Shown piece after piece: positions 54,902 to 62,708 of a DNA stretch of 64,000 nucleotides; the first letter of the stretch is position 1, and each line of letters opens with the position of its first letter. The DNA comes from an uncultured Chloroflexus sp. (lineage in GTDB: Bacteria; Chloroflexota; Chloroflexia; Chloroflexales; Chloroflexaceae). The stretch lies in assembly GCF_937129525.1 (NCBI RefSeq), contig NZ_CAKZNK010000094.1, forward strand, positions 1 through 64,000, written 5' to 3'. Made by a program: the position numbers and the translations under genes. A model generated the notes under the pieces. That model saw only the letters and a program-made list of their open reading frames with translations. It did no database searches and was not told the origin of the DNA.

Positions 54902-55482
54902 GATGGCGACTCCGAATTATAATTTCGCTGCTCTTGGGGCAGCGATACTTCAGGATCCCGGCTGAGCAATTCGCTGAGCAGCCCCTCATCGAACGGTTCA
55001 GGCTCAGCCGGCAACGGTTCATCACCGATGAAGATGATGTGAAAAGCTAACGCAGCCACGCCGATAGAGATGGCGCTATCGGCAATATTGAACACCGGCC
55101 ACCAGCCAAACTGAATAAAATCGACCACGTATCCCTGCCACAATCGATCAAGCAGGTTCGAAATGCCGCCACCGAAGATCATGCCAACTGCAATGGTCAC
55201 CAACCGCGATTCGGCAGGAAGCAAATGCTGATAGGTATAGGCCAGCAAGATCAGCACCAAACCGGCCCCGATTGATAGAATACCACCCTGATCGGGAAAG
55301 AGGCCAAAAGCGACTCCGGTATTTTCGTGATAGGCAAGCTGAATCCAATCAAACAAGATGGGGATCGGCTGTTCAGCGCGCAAGAGCAGATCGGTCAACC
55401 AGACCTTGCTGAGCTGGTCGATGAGCAGGATCGGTGTTGCCACCAGAATGAGGAGCAACCAGCGTGAACGCATAGCCATCAC
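54898..55482 (-). CDS. lspA: lipoprotein signal peptidase II, second copy
   Basis: 194 residues with four membrane helices. The catalytic Asp pair is conserved: GGGISNLLDRLWQGYVVDFI and FNIADSAISIG, and YHENTGVAFGLF is the family signature. It cleaves prolipoproteins after Cys lipidation. An Asp/Glu-rich C-terminal tail of about 40 residues (DEPLPAEPEPFDEGLLSELL) is not in the other copy. The start overlaps the first copy's stop by 4 bp. Confidence 0.93.
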   Translation of the reverse strand: MMAMRSRWLLLILVATPILLIDQLSKVWLTDLLLRAEQPIPILFDWIQLAYHENTGVAFGLFPDQGGILSIGAGLVLILLAYTYQHLLPAESRLVTIAVGMIFGGGISNLLDRLWQGYVVDFIQFGWWPVFNIADSAISIGVAALAFHIIFIGDEPLPAEPEPFDEGLLSELLSRDPEVSLPQEQRNYNSESPS

Positions 55483-55988
55483 TGAGACATCATTGCTTGC
55501 CTGACACGGCGCAGCGCCAGCTCGTCAAGCGCATACTGTAACATCAACAGCGCCGCCCCGACGGTAATCGCGCTATCGGCCAGATTGAAGATAGGAAACC
55601 AGCCGACCTGAATGAAATCGACCACGTACCCAAGCCGAACCCGATCGATGACATTGCCGAGCGCGCCACCGAGGATCAACCCCATTGCGATCTGAACCAA
55701 TCGGCGGCGATTGGGCAACTGGGTTACGTAAAGATAGATTGCGCCGGCGATGATCACCAACGCAACGATAGTGAGCAGGTCTGATTGACCCTGAAAAAGG
55801 CTAAAGGCAATACCGGTGTTATGTGAGTAGGCCAGCCGCACATTGTCACCGATCAGTGGAATGAAGCGAGTCATCGTTTCAGGCCCTAGAGTGGCAACAA
55901 TCCAGCGCTTCGAGACCTGATCGAGCATAACCGCCAACACGGCGACAACGAGCGGCATTATCCAGCGAGACTGCACCATACGTTTCAC
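55479..55988 (-). CDS. lspA: lipoprotein signal peptidase II, first copy
   Basis: About 169 residues from GTG 55988, with GGAAGGA 8 nt upstream; ATG 56009 would add 7 residues. Four membrane helices. The signature YSHNTGIAFSLF and the catalytic Asp residues in GGALGNVIDRVRLGYVVDFI and FNLADSAITVG are intact. Both copies in the pair therefore look active. It heads the lspA-lspA-rluD operon. Confidence 0.93.
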   Translation of the reverse strand: MKRMVQSRWIMPLVVAVLAVMLDQVSKRWIVATLGPETMTRFIPLIGDNVRLAYSHNTGIAFSLFQGQSDLLTIVALVIIAGAIYLYVTQLPNRRRLVQIAMGLILGGALGNVIDRVRLGYVVDFIQVGWFPIFNLADSAITVGAALLMLQYALDELALRRVRQAMMSQ

Positions 55989-56133
55989 TACTACATTCCT
56001 TCCGCGCAAGTATGCTCATTTTTCTCATTATAACGCAGGACACTGGAAACGAATGGGTAATATCTTTCTGGTACCTTTCTACAAACCGGGTAGTACTCGC
56101 ATACCTCGTTGAAAAGCATAGGGAGTTTTCGTC

Positions 56134-57216
56134 ATGGCCCGACATTCTCGCTCACATCGCAGTGATCCCGGCGAGCTTGATCTATTGAGTTCATTGCTGG
56201 TATTTATCGTTATCTTTGGTGGCATTGTGCTTGATCTAACGATCTGGTGGAAGATAAGCCTGATCGGAGCCGGTCTTACCATTGCATTTCTGATCAATCG
56301 CTGGCTGCGCGAGCAACGACTCCGCTGGCTACGGCGCCAACAATTACTCGATCTCTCGCCGGATGAATTTGAACAGCGGGTCGGGATCTTGCTGGAAGAT
56401 CTCGGCTGGCGTCAGGTAACAGTGCGGGGCGGCAGCGGCGACCGCGGTGTCGATATTACCGCCGAACGCGATGGTTTGCGCTACATCATTCAATGCAAAC
56501 GCTATACCAAACCGGTTGGCCCCAACTACGTGCGCGATCTAGTTGGCGCGCTTCAGATTCAGCGCGCCGACCGCGCAATTCTGGTCACGACCAGCGCGTT
56601 TACCAGCCAATCGCGCCTTGAAGCGAAAGGGCAGGCAGTTGAGCTATGGGACGGTAAAATTCTCATACAGCGTATTGAGGAAGCCGCACAACTGCACGCC
56701 ACCCACCAACCACACCATCGCAAGCGCGATGCACTCTTACTTGTCGGTGCCATGGGTTTTAATCTGATACTGGCAGGAGTCGCCTTGTTGCTCAGCGGCC
56801 CGCCAACAGTTGCCGGCAGCGCGCAGGCCGGTCAGGCGCAGTTCGTCGGCATCGCCAGCAACGCTGCATCAAATAACAACGCGGCAATTCCGGCTACCGC
56901 TACCCCAAAACCAACTGCTACGCCTCGACCAACCCGCACACCCCAACCCACGGCAACACCGGCGCCAACCGCCACACCCGTGCTGCCCACAGCGACAGTA
57001 TTTAATGGTGGCAATGTGCGCGCCGCGCCAAACCTGCAAGGCACAGTGCTCGATCAGATTCACGCCTATGAAACAGTAATCCTGCTGGGACGCAGCGCCG
57101 ACGGATCGTGGCGCCGGATTATCAATCCGCGTCAGCAAGAGGGCTGGGTGCATCGCAGTCTGCTCACAATCGACCCGGCGGTAGACGAAAGCCTGCCGAT
57201 TATTGCCTCAAATTAA
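56134..57216 (+). CDS. membrane-anchored Mrr-type nuclease with SH3b domain
   Basis: 360 residues from ATG 56134 (GGGAG upstream). Two N-terminal helices (about 18-56) are followed by a Mrr/restriction-endonuclease-like domain (about 75-185). The PD-(D/E)XK core is GDRGVDITAERDGLRYIIQCKRY, giving Asp near 104 and Gln-x-Lys near 117-119. A third helix (about 202-222) leads to a Thr/Pro-rich spacer (about 245-290) and a C-terminal SH3b-like domain (NVRAAPNLQGTVLDQI...GWVHRSLL) that would lie outside the cell. The nuclease should face the cytoplasm. No methyltransferase or other defence gene is adjacent. Similar membrane-bound Mrr proteins are of unknown function. Confidence 0.85.
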   Translation: MARHSRSHRSDPGELDLLSSLLVFIVIFGGIVLDLTIWWKISLIGAGLTIAFLINRWLREQRLRWLRRQQLLDLSPDEFEQRVGILLEDLGWRQVTVRGGSGDRGVDITAERDGLRYIIQCKRYTKPVGPNYVRDLVGALQIQRADRAILVTTSAFTSQSRLEAKGQAVELWDGKILIQRIEEAAQLHATHQPHHRKRDALLLVGAMGFNLILAGVALLLSGPPTVAGSAQAGQAQFVGIASNAASNNNAAIPATATPKPTATPRPTRTPQPTATPAPTATPVLPTATVFNGGNVRAAPNLQGTVLDQIHAYETVILLGRSADGSWRRIINPRQQEGWVHRSLLTIDPAVDESLPIIASN

Positions 57217-57251
57217 GCGAACGCGACAGCATTTCTCACCGGTAGAAGGGT

Positions 57252-57287
57252 GGAGTTAGTCGCAGAAGTGTTGCGGCTTACAACTCC
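57252..57287 (+). terminator. imperfect hairpin after the Mrr-SH3b gene
   Basis: GGAGTT (57252-57257) pairs with AACTCC (57282-57287), with an inner imperfect stem of GTCGCA and TGCGGC. It lies 35 bp after the gene's stop and has no clear T-tract. Weak evidence. Confidence 0.3.
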
Positions 57288-57477
57288 GCCATAATTCTTT
57301 CCAGACCAGTTAGTGATCCTGAGTCAAACTGGCATAAACTACCAATGGTGGGTCATGACAAGGCCATGCCCATTGCTACCGCTCTGAAGCCTGCTAACGT
57401 CACCTGCTAACCCGCACCATGTCAAAAGCCCCATCACTGTCACCTGCACCCAGTCATTGCCGCTCTGCCCCCCTCTC

Positions 57478-58160
57478 CGTCACCGGTTTCCCGTCATTGC
57501 CGCTCTATCCTCCTCTGCTGCAACCCCATCATCTGCATCGGTTCCCTGTCATCGCCGCTCTGCTCTGCCGCAAAACCGCATCACCATCACCGGGTTCCCG
57601 GCACCGCCACCCTACCCCAAAACCCCTCACCGTCACCGGGTTCCCGTCATCGCCGCCCTGCCGCAAAACCGCATCACCATCACCGGGTTCCCGTCATTGC
57701 CGTTCTGCTCTAAAGCCCCTCACCATCACCGGCTCCCCGTCATCGCCGCCCTGCCGCAAAACCGCATCACCATCACCGGGTTCCCGTCATTGCCGCTCTG
57801 CTCTGCCGCAAAACCGCATCACCATCACCGGGTTCCCGGCACCGCCACCCTACCCCAAAACCCCTCACCGTCACCGGGTTCCCGTCATCGCCGCCCTGCC
57901 CTACTCTATCCACCCCCCTCACCATCACCGGCTCCCCGTCATCGCCGCCCTGCCCTACTCTATCCACCCCCCTCACCATCACCGGCTCCCCGTCATCGCC
58001 GCCCTGCCGCAAAACCGCATCACCATCACCGGGTTCCCGTCATTGCCGTTCTGCCCTGCTCTGCCGCAAAACCGCATCACCGTTACCGCGTCCCCGTCAT
58101 CGCCACTCTGCCCTGCTCTACCCCAAAACTTCATCACTGTAACCGCTTCCTCGTCGTCAC
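57478..58160. repeat. GC-rich tandem-repeat array, about 13 imperfect units of 46-57 bp
   Basis: Units share the core CACCGGGTTCCCGTCATCGC with variants. Successive cores fall at about 57492, 57547, 57598, 57645, 57692, 57738, 57785, 57836, 57883, 57937, 57991, 58038 and 58095; the spacing alternates between 46-47 and 51-57. Three flank types can be told apart by a CCGCAAAACCGCATCACC, CCCCAAAACCCC or CTACTCTATCCACC segment. A 109-bp block (57554-57662) recurs exactly at 57792-57900. Two plus-strand frames stay open across it, but the period is not a fixed multiple of three and the composition is repeat-driven, so no gene is called. It fills most of the 1187-bp gap 57217-58403. Confidence 0.88.
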
Positions 58161-58403
58161 CGCCCCAGAACCCCATCACCACCACCTGCGCTTCGTTCTG
58201 CCCGCCTTCCGCCCCTCGCTCCAAGGTCCGACACCATCGGCATTCGGATTGCAACGCTTCCGACCGGCGAATAAAGCAACTACGCCTCAATGCCCGACGC
58301 CTGGCATGGAATTCGGCCTGCAAGATCAGCAGCCAGGTAGTTCAGGCTTGAGGCGAGTCTTCTGCTCATCCAGTGACTCAAAAGTCAAATCGCCTGACCA
58401 GTC

Positions 58404-59156
58404 TCACCACAGCGCAAACACCTCGCTACCAACGACCATCACGAAGAGCAGATTGAACAAAATCCCTACCACCAGACTGATCGCCGCCAGCAAGAGCAGG
58501 TAGACGGTACGTCGGCGAATGAGACGCCGAAACTCTCCATGCAACAATGCCTCGAGGGTCTGTTGCTGCGCAGCCAATACCATCTCAACCGGTGTGCCTT
58601 CCGCTTCAGCCTGAGCCAGCGCAGCAGTTGCGTCGATCAGTTCGCGGCATCGGTAGCGGCGGGCAACTTCGGCCAGCGCAGCAAAGGGTCGCATACGCTG
58701 CTCGTCACCTAAAGCCAGCGCAGCGGCAACTACTTCGCGCATTGGAGCCTGGCGCGGCGCTGCCTGCGCACAGTAGCGGCGCAAGAGGATACTCGGCGCC
58801 TCAAAGCTGCCGAGGGCGACGCGAATAAAGCTAATCAAGCCGGGGGTGAGTCGGCGCAATTCCTGTTCCATCTGCTCGCGCGCCCGCTGCGGTTGGCGCG
58901 GCCAGACCATACCTGCGGCCAGATACGCGGCCAGAGCCAGTCCTAACCAGATCGGGCCACCGCTAAGTGAGGCGCCAGCACACAGTAACGCTAATGCGAT
59001 ACCGCCAGACTGACCGATCAGCAGACGTTGCCGTTCATTCAATGAAGGCATGGCAGTTGGTTGATTGCGGATTGCCACTCCCAGCGCGGCTAACAACGCT
59101 CCACAGATAACGGTTAGCAGCGCCGGCGCTGCGGGATTTGACAGAAGATGTGGCAT
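58404..59156 (-). CDS. tadC: Tad-type secretion inner-membrane protein (T2SSF, TadC-like)
   Basis: 250 residues from ATG 59156 with AAGGAG upstream. Helices at about 10-28, 48-85 and 218-245 flank a T2SSF-type helical domain (LRRLTPGLISFIRVALGSFEAPSILLRRYC...LAEVARRYRCRELIDATAALAQAEAEGTPVEMVLAAQQQTLEA). It probably forms the platform of a type IV/Flp pilus-like machine with TadB. It is last in the minus-strand cluster. A gap of 293 bp separates it from tadB, in which no gene is seen. Confidence 0.85.
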   Translation of the reverse strand: MPHLLSNPAAPALLTVICGALLAALGVAIRNQPTAMPSLNERQRLLIGQSGGIALALLCAGASLSGGPIWLGLALAAYLAAGMVWPRQPQRAREQMEQELRRLTPGLISFIRVALGSFEAPSILLRRYCAQAAPRQAPMREVVAAALALGDEQRMRPFAALAEVARRYRCRELIDATAALAQAEAEGTPVEMVLAAQQQTLEALLHGEFRRLIRRRTVYLLLLAAISLVVGILFNLLFVMVVGSEVFALW

Positions 59157-59449
59157 ATCAGACTCCTTAGAAAGTTATGCAAATTCACCCCATCGTTCAG
59201 TTGAGAGATATTTTCTCTGATGCGCATGTTCATTCGACCCGACAGGATTGAAGAAGCCTCGCTATGTCATACTCTGCGTCGAATGCCTCCCCACCCGGTT
59301 TAGCTGGAAGAGAGTTTGGTCGGCAGGCGCTGGTGGTCGGCTACCAGCGCTTATTTCAGACCAGAGCAATAACTGACTCAGAAAGACCCCCTTGGCTCGA
59401 CCACAGCTTGATCCAAACCGACTGCGCGTACCAGAGCCTGGTTTGACAG

Positions 59450-60238
59450 CTAGTATTCGACATCCTCGACTCGTGAGAACCAGATTCCGCCAACAATCGG
59501 CGCCAACAGGGCTAATACTACGATCACGGCAAAAGCGATTCCGATTGGTGTGCTATAGGCGATGAGCACCCGTTCCCATTGGGTCGCAATCAGGTACACT
59601 GCCATCAGCACACCGGCGCCTCCAACAGCCAATCCGCTGTAGCGCATCTGGGCCAGCTCGGTCAAGGCCTCTTCTCGCCGCCGTTCAGACGCCTGCAACG
59701 CGGCATAGGCAGCGGCGCAACGACGAGCCTGCAAATCCTGTGGTTGATCGGCAGCAACTGCGAGGTGATTGAGCAAGGTTGCGTGACGAGCAGTCGAGGT
59801 TTGCGTAGCCAGCGCTGCAATAACCTGACGCATAGTGGCAATGCTGCCATCGGCGAGTGGCGCTCCCTGCTGACGCAGCAGCCATGACCACTCATCGTGA
59901 AGAGGACCGCCAGTCATGTCGCTTAACAGCCGTTCCAACGCGCTCCGCAAACCCAGACCACCACCGAGCAGGGCGCTGAGTCGCCCAACCGCCGGCGTCA
60001 AGTCACGTTCCAGTCGGCGATTGTAGCGGCGTTTAGCCAGAGCAAACCCAACGCGCACTGCCAGAGCCGCAGCCGCCGGAGCTGCGGCCAGCGCCAGCCA
60101 GAGCGATCCGATCAGGCCAAGCATAGCGCTAACGGCTGTCGCAGCAATGACCGCAATCACGAGTGCCATGCAGCGTTGGCCGCCAGACCAGCGCCGGATC
60201 GAGTGCAGAATGAGCGCGCCTGTAGGTGAGCCGGGCAA
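59450..60238 (-). CDS. tadB: T2SSF family protein, TadB-like (3' part; frame break suspected)
   Basis: 262 residues in this frame if TTG 60238 is used. Two membrane helices (about 24-63, MALVIAVIAATAVSAMLGLIGSLWLALAAAPAAAAL) lead to the cytoplasmic T2SSF domain (YNRRLERDLTPAVGRLSALLGGGLGLRSALERLLSD), and further helices follow near the C-terminus. No ribosome site precedes TTG 60238 or ATG 60169. The frame immediately upstream (60129-60365) has a good ribosome site and a plausible N-terminal membrane helix. The two frames overlap by 110 bp, so this is either a +1 frameshifted single gene or an overlapping pair. Confidence 0.75.
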   Translation of the reverse strand: MPGSPTGALILHSIRRWSGGQRCMALVIAVIAATAVSAMLGLIGSLWLALAAAPAAAALAVRVGFALAKRRYNRRLERDLTPAVGRLSALLGGGLGLRSALERLLSDMTGGPLHDEWSWLLRQQGAPLADGSIATMRQVIAALATQTSTARHATLLNHLAVAADQPQDLQARRCAAAYAALQASERRREEALTELAQMRYSGLAVGGAGVLMAVYLIATQWERVLIAYSTPIGIAFAVIVVLALLAPIVGGIWFSRVEDVEY

Positions 60239-60365
60239 GAAGTTGAACTAACGGTTGGCGTAGCGCGAAAGTAGCGGTCATCGTGATCAATGCGGCCAGC
60301 AGCGCCGGCGCCGCGCGCAAGAGCCAGGCCGTCTCCGGGTGAGTAACCGCCTCGATGGTTTGCAT
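60129..60365 (-). CDS. small ORF, probable N-terminal part of TadB
   Basis: 78 residues from ATG 60365 with AAAGGA upstream, 37 bp after the CpaF stop. MQTIEAVTHPETAWLLRAAPALLAALITMTATFAL contains one membrane helix, then RQPLVQLLARLTYRRAHSALDPALVWRP, and the frame ends about 110 bp into the tadB frame. Joining it to the next frame gives a TadB-like protein of about 305 residues. The join would need skipping one base (or a one-base insertion in the sequence). No long homopolymer lies in the overlap. Confidence 0.5.
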   Translation of the reverse strand: MQTIEAVTHPETAWLLRAAPALLAALITMTATFALRQPLVQLLARLTYRRAHSALDPALVWRPTLHGTRDCGHCCDSR

Positions 60366-60402
60366 ATCGCGTTCCTTTCTCTCAGGTCTCGGCGCTTTGA
60401 TG

Positions 60403-62400
60403 TCACATTTGCGCAGCGTTGCGCGCCAAAATCGCCGCTTCACGCATGCGCAACGCTGCCGCCACCGGCATTAACGCTGCTGCGCCAATTTCACCGTTTG
60501 CGACCAGAACGTTGAGCGCAGCATGGCGAATGCGTAGCAACGCCAGCGCAGTTTCGTCACTGAGCCGGCCCGGTTCTCCATGTGCCAGCAGATCGAGAGC
60601 GTCACGCGCGCGACCCTGAGACAATGCCTGCTCGGCGCGACCGATCGCGGCCACCGTCTCGCGATCGATACGCTGACCTTCGGCAATCGCATCGGCCAGC
60701 GCCGGCCATCCCCCGGCAGGGGCAAAGGCCGCGTAGCGTTCGAGATCGGCGCTCAGCTCAGCGTAGGCAGTAGCCGCAACTGCCCAGCGCCGCGCCGCCA
60801 GCGCCGCAGTGATCTGATCATAAGCTCTGCGCGCAGCTTCAGCGGCCTGTTGCGCTCGCTCCGGATCGGCCACTAATGCCTGGCGAGCCGCTTGCGCCAA
60901 CCGTTCATCATTGCGCTCGGCCCAGGCCCGGCGCAAGATTGCCAGTGACCGTTCAGGAGCGCCAGCCTGTCGGGCCAGTGCCGCCTGGGTCAGCGCCTCG
61001 TCAACGACTGCTCGACTACTGGCCACGGCCCGTGGTCGCTCGGTGAGTTTGAGCAGATCAAACCGTTGCGCCAGTGCAGGCGGCGTCTGATCGTCGCCAT
61101 GCCAGACCAGTCGATCACCGCGCACTTGCGCCGCGCAATGCCAGCGCAAACCATCAGAGGTTGGCTCCACCCAGGCCAATCGGATCAGCCGAGGTCGCAG
61201 ACCGGTTGCTGTCTCCTCGCAGCCATCGAGCAAGGCAACTTCATCGATATACCGTCGCCCGGCAGTGCGGCTGAGGTGGATGACGACGTTGAAGTTATCG
61301 CAAATGTCTTCCAGCGCGTTGGTCCGCCGACCTTCGTAGAGGTATGCTCCCGGCATTGCAGCGCAATCGGCCAGGCGGCTGACTGCGCGCAAGGCGTTGC
61401 GGGCATGAATGGTGGTCACGACGGCATGACCGCTCACGGCAACAGCCAGAATTGCGCCCGCTTCGGCGGCGCGGGTCTCACCCGGCGCTACCAGCGATGG
61501 AGTTTGGCGCAACACTTCGCGCGCTGCTCGTCCGAAAGCTAATGGATCGAGACTCGACTGCACCAGTTCGCGCGTCCAGGCTGCATGACGCACGTTGATT
61601 TCAAGCGTGTTGTCTTCGATGGTGATCACGTGTGGTTCACCCGGCCACGAATTGACAATCGCTTCGAGAAGCGCCGTTTTGCCACAACCGGTCTCGCCGG
61701 CAATCAAAAACGAGCAACGAGCCTTCACTAGCAGGCGCAACACAGCAAACAACGTCTCATCACAGGCGCCTCGTCGCGCGATGTCATCAAGCGTCCAGGC
61801 TACGCGACGACCGCGACGGATGCAGATCAGGGCCGTGTCGTCAGGAGTGCAGGGCGGAATGGTAACGTGCATCCGGGTGCCGTGCGCCAGTGGCAGCGTG
61901 TCTTGCGGTCGGCTGCGGTCGAGTGGCACGGACAGGCGCGAGGCCAGGACGAGCGCCCGGTCAAGCGCCTGGCGTGGCGAACTGAAACGTTCAGGCGCCA
62001 GGGTAAAATCGGCTCCCTCCTCCTGTACCATAATGCGATCACCGATGATCTTGACCTCTTGAATCCGCTCGTCATCGAGATAAGGTTGGGCCGGGCCCCA
62101 GCCGATGGTGTCATGAAACAGTCGCAACAGGCTCGCATCGTCAGTCGGCAAGCCGGCCAGGGGACCACCGCGTTCGGTATGTGTGCCGATGGCAATGCGC
62201 AATGCGCGTAACACTGCCGGATCGCGTTCAGCAGCGGGAGTGACCGGATCGAGCAGGTGTGAAGGTAGCTCGGCCAGCAAAATATCGCGCGCCGCCTGGA
62301 GAACGGATGCCGCCGGATCAGTTGCTGGCTGCTTTTGCGCCATCAGATCGGCCAGGCCACCCTCTTCAATCACGGTTAGTGGCCGGTAAGCAGGATGCAT
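60403..62400 (-). CDS. cpaF: CpaF/TadA-type secretion ATPase with C-terminal helical extension
   Basis: 665 residues with GGAGG upstream of ATG 62400. The ATPase core has Walker A GETGCGKTALLEAI near 231, followed by ITIEDNTLEINVRHAAWTRELVQS (Asp-box region) and GETRAAEAGAILAVAVSGHAVVTTIHARNALRAVSRLAD (Walker B/His box). It powers Flp pilus or type II-like secretion at the membrane. Residues from about 470 to 665 are an extra Ala/Arg-rich helical region with TPR-like character (ALARQAGAPERSLAILRRAWAERNDERLAQAARQ), beyond the usual CpaF length. Confidence 0.9.
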   Translation of the reverse strand: MHPAYRPLTVIEEGGLADLMAQKQPATDPAASVLQAARDILLAELPSHLLDPVTPAAERDPAVLRALRIAIGTHTERGGPLAGLPTDDASLLRLFHDTIGWGPAQPYLDDERIQEVKIIGDRIMVQEEGADFTLAPERFSSPRQALDRALVLASRLSVPLDRSRPQDTLPLAHGTRMHVTIPPCTPDDTALICIRRGRRVAWTLDDIARRGACDETLFAVLRLLVKARCSFLIAGETGCGKTALLEAIVNSWPGEPHVITIEDNTLEINVRHAAWTRELVQSSLDPLAFGRAAREVLRQTPSLVAPGETRAAEAGAILAVAVSGHAVVTTIHARNALRAVSRLADCAAMPGAYLYEGRRTNALEDICDNFNVVIHLSRTAGRRYIDEVALLDGCEETATGLRPRLIRLAWVEPTSDGLRWHCAAQVRGDRLVWHGDDQTPPALAQRFDLLKLTERPRAVASSRAVVDEALTQAALARQAGAPERSLAILRRAWAERNDERLAQAARQALVADPERAQQAAEAARRAYDQITAALAARRWAVAATAYAELSADLERYAAFAPAGGWPALADAIAEGQRIDRETVAAIGRAEQALSQGRARDALDLLAHGEPGRLSDETALALLRIRHAALNVLVANGEIGAAALMPVAAALRMREAAILARNAAQM

Positions 62401-62508
62401 GCATTCCTCCGTTCCGGTATCTTCAAAGTGCAGGTACTACCTTCCCGTTTACAAACGGAAAAACTACACCTTCAGCAGGTCTGTTCTACCGCCGGGTTCT
62501 TACGTTCA

Positions 62509-62708
62509 CTCAAGGTCGCCACGGTAACGACGTTGCCGGTATCTGCGCGCGCGCCGTTCCCCCCGTTCTGCCAAGCTGCCGCATCTGCGCTCAACCGCCA
62601 GATTCTTGAGACCGCTCAAGGTCGCCACGATGACGACGTTACCGGCATCTGCGCTCAACCGCCAGATTCTTGAGACCGCTCAAGGTCGCCACGATTATGA
62701 TGTTGCCG
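62509..62708. repeat. 64-bp direct repeat with a third partial copy
   Basis: Unit 62581-62644 recurs at 62645-62708 with four or five changes near its end; both begin GCATCTGCGCTCAACCGCCA. A diverged partial copy of the CTCAAGGTCGCCACGGTAACG element starts at 62509. The last unit contains the 3' end of the cpaE gene (stop at 62695), so the repeat meets the coding end. Lies in the 294-bp cpaE-cpaF gap. Confidence 0.85.

Noticed and set aside
57478-58160. Possible CRISPR array
   Set aside because: Units vary in length and sequence throughout; there is no constant direct repeat separated by unique spacers and no cas gene nearby.
57419-58503. Two long overlapping plus-strand frames and several minus-strand frames encoding Pro/His/Arg-rich or Gly/Asp-rich repeats
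   Set aside because: They are open only because the GC-rich repeat units contain few stops. Unit lengths are not multiples of three, both frames are equally open, and no ribosome site or domain is seen.
59264-59446. 60-residue plus-strand frame between tadC and tadB
   Set aside because: Lies on the opposite strand in a 293-bp gap with no ribosome site or similarity; too short to support.
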